Shown in pieces: positions 1 through 8,170 of a stretch of 45,643 bases of DNA. How positions within the stretch are numbered: position 1 is the stretch's first letter; each line of letters opens with the position of its first letter. The stretch is from Anabaena sp. 4-3 (GTDB lineage: Bacteria; Cyanobacteriota; Cyanobacteriia; Cyanobacteriales; Nostocaceae), in the NCBI RefSeq assembly GCF_001597745.1, contig NZ_LUHJ01000076.1:1-45643 (forward strand), given 5' to 3'. A model generated the notes under the pieces. It saw only the letters and a list, made by a program, of their open reading frames with translations. It ran no database searches and was not told the origin of the DNA. A program made the translations under genes and the position numbers.

Positions 1-2
1 GA

Positions 3-341
3 GAAGCCCACACTCACCCGTTCGCGCAGCGTCCCGTAGGGAAGGGGAGTGTGTGGAGTACGTCACGAGAGAGATTGAATTATTATCCTGATGATTTATC
101 AGGTGGACAAAAACAAAGAGTAGCGATCGCTCGTGCTTTGGTGCATCATCCTAAATTAGTATTAGCCGATGAACCCACAGCAGCTTTAGATAGTAAATCG
201 GGCAGAGATGTAGTAAACTTAATGCAGAAATTAGCCAAAGAACAAGGCTGTACAATTTTGCTAGTCACTCACGATCACCGCATTTTAGATATTGCCGATA
301 GAATTGTAAAAATGGAAGACGGATGTTTAGTGAGTCAGTAA
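3..341 (+). CDS. ABC transporter ATP-binding protein, C-terminal part (DevA/LolD-like)
   Basis: This is the C-terminal half of an ABC ATPase cut by the left window edge. The frame is open to base 3, so the GTG at 51 is probably not the start. Seen: signature motif LSGGQ, Q-rich helix KQRVAIARAL, Walker B LVLADEPTAALD, and the switch histidine in LLVTHDH. The sequence resembles MacB/LolD/DevA-type ATPases, which power export of lipids, lipoproteins or heterocyst glycolipids with a DevC/DevB-type partner. The partner genes are outside the window. Oddity: bases about 21-43 look like the dispersed cyanobacterial repeat TTCGCG-AGCGTCCCGTAGGGAA and are read in frame just upstream of the signature motif, where the family would normally have helical-domain sequence. 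The gene may therefore be disrupted or carry a repeat-derived insert. The family call is firm; the DevA assignment is not. Confidence 0.82.
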   Translation, partial: EAHTHPFAQRPVGKGSVWSTSRERLNYYPDDLSGGQKQRVAIARALVHHPKLVLADEPTAALDSKSGRDVVNLMQKLAKEQGCTILLVTHDHRILDIADRIVKMEDGCLVSQ

Positions 342-398
342 TCAGCAAAATCAAATGTAGGGAATTTGTATGCAATTAATCAGCAAAATCAAATGTAG
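340..398. repeat. 21-bp direct repeat, 38-bp period
   Basis: The sequence AATCAGCAAAATCAAATGTAG occurs at 340-360 and again, exactly, at 378-398. The first copy overlaps the stop codon of the ABC ATPase gene and the second runs into a palindromic repeat. It looks like a local duplication linked to insertion of the palindrome. Confidence 0.85.
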
Positions 399-424
399 AG
401 ACGTTGCATGCAACGTCTCTACAT
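393..424. repeat. 32-bp perfect palindrome (dispersed REP-like element)
   Basis: ATGTAGAGACGTTGCA is followed immediately by its reverse complement. Related copies lie at 3938-3966, 17178-17205 and, more diverged, 20887-20914, always between genes. It could form a hairpin at the end of the ABC ATPase transcript, but there is no T-run, so it is called a repeat and not a terminator. Confidence 0.85.
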
Positions 425-558
425 ATTCCCCGATTTCCTGGTATTCTTGGAATGAAGTAATATTTAATACGTTAAATCTAGGGTGATGATTGTATAGAGT
501 AGGGAAGACGCGAAAAAGCTAAAATAGAAACCTACAGAAAAATCGTCAAAATGGTGAT

Positions 559-2034
559 ATGACCACAGCCACAGCCGTAAAAACTGAGTATGAAGCGATT
601 ATTGGTCTAGAAACCCACTGTCAACTCAGTACCAATACCAAAATTTTCTCGAATAGCTCTACAGCGTTTGGTGCTGACCCTAATACTAACATTGACCCAG
701 TATGTATGGGTTTGCCTGGGGTTTTACCTGTACTCAACCAAAAAGTTTTAGAATATGCTGTTAAAGCTGGTTTGGCTCTGAATTGCCAAATCGCTAAATA
801 TAGCAAATTTGACCGTAAACAGTATTTTTATCCAGATTTACCGAAAAATTACCAAATTTCTCAATATGACCTGCCAATTGCTGAACATGGTTGGTTAGAA
901 GTTGAGTTGGTAGACGCAGATGGCAATCCTACCCGCAAACGCATCGGGATTACACGTCTGCACATGGAAGAAGACGCGGGTAAACTTGTCCACGCCGGAA
1001 GCGATCGCCTGGCTGGTTCTACCTATTCTCTGGTAGACTACAATCGCGCCGGTGTGCCATTAGTAGAAATCGTTTCTGAACCTGATATTCGTTCAGGACA
1101 AGAAGCAGCAGAATACGCCCAAGAACTCCGCCGGATTTTGCGCTATCTCGGTGTGAGTGATGGCAATATGCAAGAAGGTTCTCTACGTTGTGATGTTAAC
1201 ATCTCCGTGCGTCCCGTAGGACAAAAAGAATTCGGCACGAAGGTAGAAATTAAAAATATGAACTCCTTCAACGCCATTCAACGGGCGATAGAATATGAAA
1301 TTGAACGCCAAATAGCTGCTATTGAAGCGGGTGAACGCATCATCCAAGAAACGCGACTCTGGGAAGAAGGCGCACAACGGACAATTAGTATGCGGACTAA
1401 AGAAGGTTCTAGTGATTATCGCTATTTCCCAGAACCAGATTTAGCACCCATTGAAGTTTCAGACACACAACTGAATGAATGGCGTAGTCAACTACCAGAA
1501 CTACCCGCACAAAAACGCCATCGTTACGAAAACGAACTAGGACTATCTGCTTATGATACGCGAGTCTTGACAGAAGAGGTGTCTGTAGCGGAATATTTTG
1601 AAGCTGCGATCGCAGCTGGTGCTAGTCCCAAAGCAGCAGCTAACTGGATTACTCAAGATATCGCTGCTTACCTCAACAAGCAAAAACTCAGCATTACTGA
1701 AATTGGTTTAACTCCTGCTAACCTGGCTGATGTGATTACCCGCATCGAAAGCGGTAAAATCAGTAATGCCCAAGCTAAACAAAAGTTACCAGAGTTATTG
1801 ACCGGGTTATCACCAGAAAAAGCCTTTGCAGGTCAAGAACTCATCAGTGACCCCAGTGTGCTGGAACCCATCGTTGAGGAAGTCATCGCCGCTAACCCCA
1901 AAGAACTAGAAAAATATCGCAACGGTAACACCAACCTCAAAGGTTTCTTTGTCGGTCAAGTGCTGAAAAAGACCAACAAACGTGCAGACCCCAAACTCAC
2001 CAACGAATTGGTCGAAAAGAAACTGAATGGTTAA
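559..2034 (+). CDS. gatB: Aspartyl/glutamyl-tRNA(Asn/Gln) amidotransferase subunit B
   Basis: GatB is the kinase/tRNA-binding subunit of the GatCAB complex. The complex converts Glu-tRNA(Gln), and in some bacteria Asp-tRNA(Asn), to the amidated form in the cytoplasm. The 491 residues match the usual family length. The N-terminus EYEAIIGLETHCQLSTNTK and the blocks LPGVLPVLNQ, MEEDAGKL, DYNRAGVPLVEIVSEPD and EIKNMNSF are diagnostic of the GatB catalytic domain. The C-terminal 150 residues form the helical GatB/YqeY tRNA-binding tail, ending GFFVGQVLKKTNKRADP. The ATG at 559 fits the family N-terminus. The gene stands alone, with gatA and gatC not in the window, as is common in cyanobacteria. 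It is intact. Confidence 0.97.
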   Translation: MTTATAVKTEYEAIIGLETHCQLSTNTKIFSNSSTAFGADPNTNIDPVCMGLPGVLPVLNQKVLEYAVKAGLALNCQIAKYSKFDRKQYFYPDLPKNYQISQYDLPIAEHGWLEVELVDADGNPTRKRIGITRLHMEEDAGKLVHAGSDRLAGSTYSLVDYNRAGVPLVEIVSEPDIRSGQEAAEYAQELRRILRYLGVSDGNMQEGSLRCDVNISVRPVGQKEFGTKVEIKNMNSFNAIQRAIEYEIERQIAAIEAGERIIQETRLWEEGAQRTISMRTKEGSSDYRYFPEPDLAPIEVSDTQLNEWRSQLPELPAQKRHRYENELGLSAYDTRVLTEEVSVAEYFEAAIAAGASPKAAANWITQDIAAYLNKQKLSITEIGLTPANLADVITRIESGKISNAQAKQKLPELLTGLSPEKAFAGQELISDPSVLEPIVEEVIAANPKELEKYRNGNTNLKGFFVGQVLKKTNKRADPKLTNELVEKKLNG

Positions 2035-2116
2035 TTTCAGTTAACAACACTTGACCTGAAGCACCCTACTAGGGTGGCAAGGCTAAAGTAGTGCAAAAAT
2101 CTAGTTCTTGTGGTGT

Positions 2117-2153
2117 AAGCTCTCTAGCCTGCACCGGACGGGCTAGAGAGCTT
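2117..2153. repeat. Stem-loop downstream of gatB
   Basis: AAGCTCTCTAGCC (2117-2129) pairs perfectly with GGCTAGAGAGCTT (2141-2153) across an 11-nt loop. The flanks TGTGG and CCACA extend the stem imperfectly. It lies about 80 bp after the gatB stop. No U-tract follows, so it may be an RNA-stabilising hairpin or a repeat and not a classical terminator. Confidence 0.6.
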
Positions 2154-2212
2154 AATCCCACAAGAGAGTTTTAATGCAACATTTAAGGCTTGCCACGCCA
2201 CTACAAAACTTT

Positions 2213-2237
2213 GGGGGTTTAGCATCGCTAAACCCCC
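2213..2237. repeat. 11-bp stem, 3-nt loop hairpin
   Basis: GGGGGTTTAGC is followed after ATC by GCTAAACCCCC, a perfect inverted repeat. It resembles short palindromic elements scattered in Nostocales intergenic DNA. Function is unknown. A 70-codon reading frame crossing it is not credible as a gene. Confidence 0.6.
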
Positions 2238-2396
2238 ACATTCCACGCCCAGCTATTTTTGAGAGCGACTCGGTATCAAGGCGAAATGTAAAATGTCAAG
2301 GTGTTGATTCTCGGTTCAGTATCCTAAGTGAAAAATCTGAAAAATATTTATACAAATATATAAATAAAGGGTGTCACACCTCATAGCAAAAATGCT

Positions 2397-2459
2397 ATAC
2401 TGTGCTAAGTAGATGCACCCTGATGATCTGGAGAGCTGCCCAAGTGGCTCTCCTTTTTT
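2397..2459 (+). ncRNA. Candidate short RNA unit between gatB and argJ
   Basis: A good -10 box TATACT (2397-2402) is preceded by a weak -35-like TGTCAC at about 2373. About 30 bp downstream, GGAGAGC (2430-2436) pairs with GCTCTCC (2447-2453) and is followed by six T (2454-2459). A transcript starting near 2408 would be only about 50 nt and end in this terminator. This could be an independent small RNA, or the terminator of a longer gatB transcript. It matches no RNA family that I recognise. Confidence 0.4.
2430..2459 (+). terminator. Rho-independent terminator upstream of argJ
   Basis: A 7-bp perfect stem GGAGAGC/GCTCTCC with a 10-nt loop is followed directly by TTTTTT. It separates gatB transcription from argJ. 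Confidence 0.75.
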
Positions 2460-2474
2460 GCATACAAGGGAGCA

Positions 2475-2565
2475 GAGGGGGATGAGGGGGATGAGGGGGA
2501 TGAGGAAGAAATTCTTTCTCAGTCAACAATCTTTTGAATTTTGAATTTTGAATTTTGAATTTTGA
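2475..2565. repeat. Short tandem repeats (STRR type)
   Basis: Two arrays are seen: GAGGGGGATGAGGGGGATGA-type repeats with a period of 10 at 2475-2505, and TTTTGAA units with a period of 7 at 2532-2565. Such arrays are typical of heterocystous cyanobacterial intergenic DNA. They leave about 55 bp for the argJ promoter. Confidence 0.85.
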
Positions 2566-2619
2566 GAGGAATTGGTATAATCGCGAGTCAAGCTGCTAAT
2601 TAGTGTAAAGGGAAGAAAC

Positions 2620-3861
2620 ATGGCAGACTGGCAGGAAATTAGTGGAGGGGTGACTGCTCCCAAAGGGTATCAGGCGGCTGGTATTACCGCAGGTTTGAAA
2701 CCTTCGGGATTACCGGATTTAGCTTTGATAGTATCAGATGTAGAGGCGATCGCAGCTGGTGTATTTACCACCAGTCAAGTGAGAGCCGCCTGTGTAGACT
2801 ATTGTCGTCAACGCTTGCAAGCCAAACACGCAGCTCGTGCTATTCTCTGCAATGCTGGACAAGCCAACGCCGCTACAGGTAGCCAAGGCGTACAAGATGC
2901 CCAAGAAAGTGCTGAGTTATTAGCCAAAGAGTTAAAGATTTCTGCCGATGCAATTCTGTTGGCATCTACTGGGGTAATTGGTCAACGGATTAAAATGGAT
3001 GCACTGCGGAGTGGTATTCCCACCTTGGTAGGCGCGCTTTCTCCCACAGGTTCAGATACAGCAGCCGGGGCAATTATCACCACTGACTTAGTAACGAAAT
3101 CTATAGCCCTAGAAACTACTATAGGCGATCGCCCAGTCCGTATTGGTGGCATTGCCAAAGGTTCGGGGATGATTCATCCCAACATGGCAACCATGCTAGC
3201 ATTTGTGACTTGTGATGCAGCTGTCACACCTCATCTATGGCAAGAAATGTTAACTAGAGCCGCAGATAGAAGCTTTAATTCGATCACAGTGGATGGTGAT
3301 ACAAGTACCAATGATAGCTTGATCGCCCTAGCCAATGGTGAATCTCGCACCCCGGCAATTACCGAGATGGGTGCAGAAGCCGAAAAATTAGAGGCCATGT
3401 TAACAGCAGTATGCCAGCATTTAGCCAAAGCGATCGCTCGTGATGGTGAAGGTGCAACCTGTCTGATAGAAGTGCAAGTCACAGGCGCGCCTGACGAACT
3501 CGCCGCCCGACAAATCGCTAAAACCATTGCTGGCTCATCCTTAGTTAAATCTGCAATCTTTGGTAGAGATCCCAACTGGGGACGTATCGCCGCCGCCGCC
3601 GGCCGTGCAGGTATACTGTTTGAACAAGACAACCTACAGATTAAACTAGGGGATTTCCTCCTGTTAGACAACGGTCAACCCCAACCTTTTGATCGCGCCG
3701 CCGCTAGTGCATATTTGAAACAAGCCGCCGGTGGTGCTTATCTCAAAGAGGATACAGTCTTAATTGCCGTTAACGTCGGTAATGGTCATGGTAGTGGTAA
3801 AGCTTGGGGTTGTGACTTAAGTTATGACTACGTGAAGATTAACGCTGAGTATACTACTTAG
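2620..3861 (+). CDS. argJ: Bifunctional ornithine acetyltransferase / N-acetylglutamate synthase
   Basis: ArgJ transfers the acetyl group from N-acetylornithine to glutamate, closing the cyclic arginine pathway. Bifunctional forms also use acetyl-CoA. The 413 residues are family length. The autoprocessing site is seen in KGSGMIHPNMATML: cleavage before T191 gives the alpha and beta chains, and T191 becomes the nucleophile. Other family blocks are FTTSQVRAACV, LCNAGQANAATG, TVDGDTSTND, and GRDPNWGRIAAAAGRAG near the C-terminus. The ATG is preceded by AAGGGAAG at suitable spacing. It is monocistronic here. Whether it is mono- or bifunctional cannot be decided from sequence alone. Confidence 0.97.
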   Translation: MADWQEISGGVTAPKGYQAAGITAGLKPSGLPDLALIVSDVEAIAAGVFTTSQVRAACVDYCRQRLQAKHAARAILCNAGQANAATGSQGVQDAQESAELLAKELKISADAILLASTGVIGQRIKMDALRSGIPTLVGALSPTGSDTAAGAIITTDLVTKSIALETTIGDRPVRIGGIAKGSGMIHPNMATMLAFVTCDAAVTPHLWQEMLTRAADRSFNSITVDGDTSTNDSLIALANGESRTPAITEMGAEAEKLEAMLTAVCQHLAKAIARDGEGATCLIEVQVTGAPDELAARQIAKTIAGSSLVKSAIFGRDPNWGRIAAAAGRAGILFEQDNLQIKLGDFLLLDNGQPQPFDRAAASAYLKQAAGGAYLKEDTVLIAVNVGNGHGSGKAWGCDLSYDYVKINAEYTT

Positions 3862-4494
3862 TGGTGACTGGGGATTGGGACTGTTTAAGAATGTTTAAAA
3901 AGCCTCACAGGTTACTAGAAACCTCTCCCCTACAAATTTAGAGGCGTTGCATGCAACGTCTCTACAGTGTTCCCATCCTTCCCATATTCCGGGCGGGCAG
4001 GATACCCACCGCACAAGATCGATAATTTATCTTAGGTTGCTCAATGCCTTGTGAAAATTAGTATATTTAATTACCTAAAGAGTTTTAGTTAAATATAATC
4101 AGTGTGATTAAATGTCTCTTGCCACAAAAAAAGCGATTAGTAAATAAAATGCCAATCGCTTTATGAGTATTATTATACCAATTCACCTATTTGATTGTAC
4201 ATTGATCATCTGTAATACCTGATTAGTAAGAGGTGTGTCAGATTCCCTGGTAACAAACATTAGGCGAAGCGGTATCACTCCTTGCACTAATTAAGTATAT
4301 CTTTTTTGAGATAAAAAAAACCTATTGAGTAAGTGACAGTTTATTAACTTCCACGTGATCGCCACAAATCACTATTAATTGTGACCAACCAAACGCAGTG
4401 CTATAGTGAACAATGTATTTATTTAGTATAAAAATTGATGTTGAATTACTGAAGATAACCCCAAAAGGTTTGACAGCCACATAATGATTAATAA
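3862..4494. other. Intergenic region with repeats, no credible gene
   Basis: It contains a copy of the palindromic element around GCGTTGCATGCAACG (3938-3966). A 9-bp inverted repeat follows, AAAGCGATT (4130-4138) with AATCGCTTT (4154-4162), which could act as a weak bidirectional terminator. The rest is AT-rich, with no start, RBS and codon pattern that looks coding. A 60-codon minus-strand frame at 4322-4504 has no recognisable features. Confidence 0.6.
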
Positions 4495-4893
4495 ATGTTG
4501 GCAATGAGTACCATGACAGACATTGAACGCTATTTGTTTGACTTACAAGGATTCTTGATTATTGAGAATGCCTTAAGCAGCGAGCATATTCAAGCTTTGC
4601 AAGCAGTTTTAGAGCAACAAATTGCTCTCCAAAATCAGCCAGAAGTATCATGTTTGCGCTTCGATGGTTTGCTACCTTGGGGTGAACCTTTCCAAGCATT
4701 GATTGATAATCCCCGAATTACTCCTTATTTAAAACAGTTATTAGGAGAGGAGTTTCGTTTAGACCATGATTATGTGCATATTATCCGTCAAGGTCTTGGC
4801 CCTATCGGTTCGCAATTACATGGCGGTGGCACACCTTTTGATCCTTGCCAGTATTATTTATTTAACAAAATCGGCGTAAGTCCCCACCTATAA
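4495..4893 (+). pseudogene. PhyH-like Fe(II)/2-oxoglutarate dioxygenase, N-terminal part, interrupted
   Basis: This is the first part of a phytanoyl-CoA dioxygenase-like protein: TDIERYLFDLQGFLIIENALS is the family N-terminus, and DHDYVHIIRQGLGPIGSQLHGGG leads into the first iron-binding strand. The native reading continues to about base 4870 (QYYLFNK) and then runs into 461 bp of foreign DNA, ending at an early stop. The remaining part of the same protein resumes at about 5332. ATGs at 4495, 4504 and 4513 are all possible starts; MTDIERY at 4513 best fits the family. Without removal of the insert, no complete enzyme can be made. Substrate is unknown. Confidence 0.75.
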
Positions 4894-5331
4894 GAATTTT
4901 AGGTGGGGATATAAGTCGGACGACGACGATAGCATCTTTGAGCAATTTTTCCGTAGGAAAGACTGTCAAAGATGTATGAGAAGTCGTCAAATCTACGGTA
5001 GAATACAGATGGTTGACAACCCACCCGACCGTATTGAACAGACAGGCTAACTTCAAAGTAGGTGTACGAACCTTGCCGCAGATAAATCGGTAGATCGGGG
5101 AATCTGAAAACCTAGCTGGTTGACCATTGTCGTAAATCCAAGGCGAGTAAGACGAAAAGCAATCAAACTGTCCCAGGAAGTGGGATGGCGGCGCGGGTTC
5201 TTCCTTGAGAAGATAAAGGTAGCAATACCAGAAACGCTGTGTAAGACCAATCTGTACTTGTACAAGGAGGCAATGGCGAATGAGACGCGAAGCCGCAACT
5301 ATAGCGTCAGCTTAGTTGGGGTACTTCACAA
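4871..5331. mobile_element. 461-bp insertion in the dioxygenase gene, MITE-like or ORF-less element
   Basis: The boundaries come from the host protein: joining 4870 to 5332 restores AACAAAAATGGT (N-K-N-G) and an open frame on both sides. The ends may be shifted by up to two A. Near the left end, TCCCCACCTA (4881-4890) and TAGGTGGGGA (4900-4909) form a 10-bp hairpin. The left AAGTCCCCACC is an imperfect inverted match to the right GTTGGGGTACTT. No transposase frame is recognisable in it. Short frames on both strands lack known motifs. It may be a non-autonomous IS200/IS605-type remnant or an undescribed ORF-less element. No group II intron domain V was recognised. Confidence 0.55.
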
Positions 5332-5705
5332 ATGGTAATATGTATAATGGCTTAACTGCTGTCGCCTACGAGTTGAATGATGTACATCCTGGTGAGGGTG
5401 GATTTGCTTGTATTCCTGGTAGTCACAAGAGTAATTTGCCTTTACCAGAGGAATGGCGTAATTTAGAATTTGCTTGTGGTTGTGTTCAGGCTGTGACCGT
5501 GAAAGCAGGTAGCGCGATTATATTTACGGAAGCCTTAACTCATGGTACTTTGCCTTGGCGGGGAGTGAGCGATCGCCGCACTTTATTTTACAAATATTCC
5601 CCGCATCCATCAGCATGGGCGAGGAACGCATATCATCTTGATGATTACCCCAACCTCACCCCATCCCAACAGCAAATCCTCAAAAAACCGGGAGTTTACC
5701 CTTAA
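5316..5705 (+). pseudogene. PhyH-like dioxygenase, C-terminal part
   Basis: From about 5332 onward the frame continues the interrupted dioxygenase: NGNMYNGLTAVAYELNDV, then PGEGGFACIPGSHKSNLPLP, the typical PhyH segment. ALTHGTLPWRG carries the distal iron-binding histidine, and about ten residues later an arginine in SDRRTLFYKYSP is suited to bind 2-oxoglutarate. The tail ends KKPGVYP. The initial residues MGYFT come from the insertion and are not native. It has no promoter or RBS of its own, so it is probably not expressed as a separate protein. Confidence 0.75.
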
Positions 5706-5721
5706 TAGTGCAATTCTTTAG

Positions 5722-6000
5722 CTATGTAGGACGATGGACAGAGATACGTTTATCAGGGTCTTGTTTTCTTACCCAAGCCAAGAATTTCTGCATTTGCGGT
5801 TGTTGTTTGAGCTTGTCTAGGGTGTTGAATTCTTTAGCGAGTTGCTTGTTATCAAATAAAGCATGAATTTGGCGATGACAAGCCGAACAAATATCAACCG
5901 TTGGGCCTGGGTCTTGTTTTTTGCGTTTAGTGTTTTGGCGTGGAACTAAGTGATGGACTGTTAAATCTGCCATCTTTCTTTCACACAGTTCACATTGCAT
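5722..6000 (-). CDS. Small HNH endonuclease-like protein
   Basis: A 92-residue HNH protein. Two zinc-knuckle pairs, C3-x2-C6 and C38-x2-C41, flank the histidines H16-H17 (VHHLVPR) and H42/H46 (CHRQIHALF), which form the beta-beta-alpha metal fold that cuts DNA. Size and layout match stand-alone cyanobacterial HNH proteins. It lies downstream of the Csm operon on the same strand, after a 170-bp gap with no clear terminator. It may be the last gene of the CRISPR locus or an unrelated neighbour; nothing shows co-function. Confidence 0.8.
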   Translation of the reverse strand: MQCELCERKMADLTVHHLVPRQNTKRKKQDPGPTVDICSACHRQIHALFDNKQLAKEFNTLDKLKQQPQMQKFLAWVRKQDPDKRISVHRPT

Positions 6001-6170
6001 AGTTAGTTATTTGATATCTTATACCATTCTTAATCATCGTAGAGTGGGCAATTTCCACAACGTAAATCTAAAGTTTTGAGTAAATTTTTATTATTGCCCA
6101 CCTTACTTTCATGATAATTGGGAAAATTACCCCACATTTCTTGACGTGCGTCAGCCTTTCTTATAACTGA

Positions 6171-7400
6171 TCATTTACTCACAGAAGAATATTCAAGTTC
6201 CTCAAGTTCCCAAGTTTTTGCAAGATGAAAAAGAAGTGGTTTAATTTTATCATTAGCTGTCTTAACAATTTTACTAACGGACATTGCTCCATCTTGATGT
6301 CCAGCATGATCCAATCCATTTCGTACAGGCTGGAGAGCATTCCATAACTGAATCAGGGTATCCTTTTCAGTCCATGTATCATGTATTATTCTGCCGTACT
6401 CATTTAGCTCTTCAACAGTAAGATCATCACGACTAACCATTTCAACACCAGATATAGCTCTGGCAATTAGCTTTTCACGTGTACTAATTTTCAGAGTAAA
6501 CGGTAAACCGAGACGGTAAGTTACTGCATTTATTAGCCATTCACGAGCTAAACTCATTGCCTCAATTAAACGATTATTACTGTGATACCACATAATCAAA
6601 CGAAGCTGCGCCTCTAATGCTTTTTTAGTATTTTGCTGGAAGTCACCTATAAAATTACTAAAGGTGTCAGTAATACGCTGCCGAAGCATTTCAAATGGCG
6701 GTGCTGTCAACTGTAATTGTTCCTGTGCTTTTAACAAGTCAGCTTCCAGACTTTGGGCTTTGTTTGCTAACTGTAATGGTTGGCAAAGGAGTGTAGCAAG
6801 CGAAACCTCATAAAGTGTTGTTGCAGCTTTCTTAGTTATATTACTAGCTTTGCCATCTGGATTAAGTAATTTCGCAAGTCGTTGTGCATCACCTGTTTGA
6901 ATAAATTGATCGGTTGCTGTAATCCAATCAAGCATACCTACAAATTCTGATAAGTTAATTACTGGTGCTATGCCATTATTAGAAATTCCTAATTCCCAAG
7001 CTCCATAATAAATAGCCTCAATTGTAACGTTTTTGGCTGCTTTCAGGTAAGCCGCAAATAAAAATACCAAAAATGGTAAAGAACGTAAACCATGCGTAAT
7101 GTCAAATATTACATGATCATTTTCATTGACTTTCTCAGTAATGATTTTAAAAGTTTCCCACATTTCTTCAGTAGTTTCACCATTTGGTATCTCAACTGCT
7201 TGTATGCGCTCATCTTCTAATTTTTCTAAAATGGGAAAAGTCTTTTTTTTCGCTTCACTTGTGACACAAACTAGCATAGAATCATATTGAAAAAATCTGT
7301 GTAAAGCCTCTGCAAATACAGCCCCATCGTACTTTTCACCTTCAAAACTATATGTAGTTGTCTTTGCTTGAAGTCCTAGAAATGTAATTATTCTTCTCAT
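6171..7400 (-). CDS. CRISPR-associated CARF-HEPN RNase, TM1812 family (Csx1/Csx2 type)
   Basis: 409 residues. The N-terminal CARF domain (about 1-180) starts MRRIITFLGLQ and carries the TM1812-family motif DITHGLRSLPF at 100-110, which binds cyclic oligoadenylate in this family. The C-terminal helical HEPN domain carries the RNase motif R-x4-H as R360-NGLD-H365. It should be an RNase switched on by the second messenger made by Cas10, giving non-specific RNA decay during infection. Its start overlaps the cas6 stop by 4 bp (ATGA type), so it is translationally coupled as the last gene of the Csm operon. The motifs are intact. Names vary between Csx1, Csx2 and Cas02710; the ligand size cannot be read from sequence. 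Confidence 0.88.
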   Translation of the reverse strand: MRRIITFLGLQAKTTTYSFEGEKYDGAVFAEALHRFFQYDSMLVCVTSEAKKKTFPILEKLEDERIQAVEIPNGETTEEMWETFKIITEKVNENDHVIFDITHGLRSLPFLVFLFAAYLKAAKNVTIEAIYYGAWELGISNNGIAPVINLSEFVGMLDWITATDQFIQTGDAQRLAKLLNPDGKASNITKKAATTLYEVSLATLLCQPLQLANKAQSLEADLLKAQEQLQLTAPPFEMLRQRITDTFSNFIGDFQQNTKKALEAQLRLIMWYHSNNRLIEAMSLAREWLINAVTYRLGLPFTLKISTREKLIARAISGVEMVSRDDLTVEELNEYGRIIHDTWTEKDTLIQLWNALQPVRNGLDHAGHQDGAMSVSKIVKTANDKIKPLLFHLAKTWELEELEYSSVSK

Positions 7401-8170
7401 GGTTCTCTCCTCAATGTACTAATTATTGTCTGACCCATCCCTAAACGTGTTTTCATCCCCGTACCAGCAAACTGAGCATATTGCACTAATAAATTTGCCA
7501 CATTCGCAAGTAAGGGATCAGCACGGTGGAAAACTTGTAAACTCACATCACCAACAAAACCATTCACAAAACCTTTATGTAATTGCCAACTTCGGGTTTG
7601 AATTTTGTGATGTTTAAGCAGGACTGCATTGCTAAGATAAGCTATTAATTCGTCGCTTCCTAAATACACAGGAGCAAAGTTATTCCAGCGTTCTAACCAA
7701 CTGCGGAACATTAAATTGGGTACTGGTAGAGGTAAATTTGTTCCACCTTGAGCAAAAGTTGTAGGTGTGATAAATTGCAAGTCAAAGCTTCTGGCTGGTT
7801 CTGGCTCATTCCCTACTAAGGTTGTATATAGTTCTTCGTAACTGGTAATTTCATCTTCACGGTTGATGACGTTAAACTTAGCACCGAATAATTCTAAACA
7901 ATCGCCAAAATCAAAATTAGAAATTGTTTTAGCTGCAACATCTTGTAATCCAGAGAGTGATAATTGATAAAATTCCTCTGGATGAAAACTCAAAAAATCT
8001 TTTGATTTAGAGTATGAGCCAATAATTCCTGAGTAAGAAAGAGAAGGAATGTTACCTCCCATTTCTAAGCCTAGCTGTTGGTGTAGTTGCTTCACCAGTT
8101 CCAAACTGTAGGAACGAGGTAAAACTGTTGATTCGGATACGCTGAGAGTCCAAGTAGAACGAATTAGCAT
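7397..8170 (-). CDS. cas6: CRISPR repeat endoribonuclease Cas6 (III-A locus)
   Basis: Cas6 cuts pre-crRNA within repeats. The 257 residues have the two-RAMP layout. The region FDLQFITPTTFAQGG with NLPLPVPNLMFRSWLERWN is characteristic of cyanobacterial Cas6. The C-terminal glycine-rich segment GFVNGFVGDVSLQV and FAGTGMKTRLGMGQ is the RAMP signature. It overlaps csm5 by one base and the following CARF-HEPN gene by 4 bp. No array is adjacent to this operon. It may process the array at 22539-26538 or one elsewhere. It is clearly related to, but lacks the extra C-terminus of, the Cas6 at 43135-44247. Confidence 0.9.
   Translation of the reverse strand: MLIRSTWTLSVSESTVLPRSYSLELVKQLHQQLGLEMGGNIPSLSYSGIIGSYSKSKDFLSFHPEEFYQLSLSGLQDVAAKTISNFDFGDCLELFGAKFNVINREDEITSYEELYTTLVGNEPEPARSFDLQFITPTTFAQGGTNLPLPVPNLMFRSWLERWNNFAPVYLGSDELIAYLSNAVLLKHHKIQTRSWQLHKGFVNGFVGDVSLQVFHRADPLLANVANLLVQYAQFAGTGMKTRLGMGQTIISTLRREP

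Noticed and set aside
2174-2386. 70-codon frame between gatB and argJ
   Set aside because: It runs through a perfect hairpin and AT-rich DNA, has no RBS, and shows no protein-like pattern.
4322-4504. 60-codon minus-strand frame upstream of the dioxygenase gene
   Set aside because: It overlaps the promoter and start of that gene, has no motif, and no RBS is evident.
4871-5331. Group II intron interpretation of the dioxygenase insert
   Set aside because: No domain V hairpin or GTGCG 5' end was found, and there is no reverse transcriptase. The idea is kept only as a test by RT-PCR.
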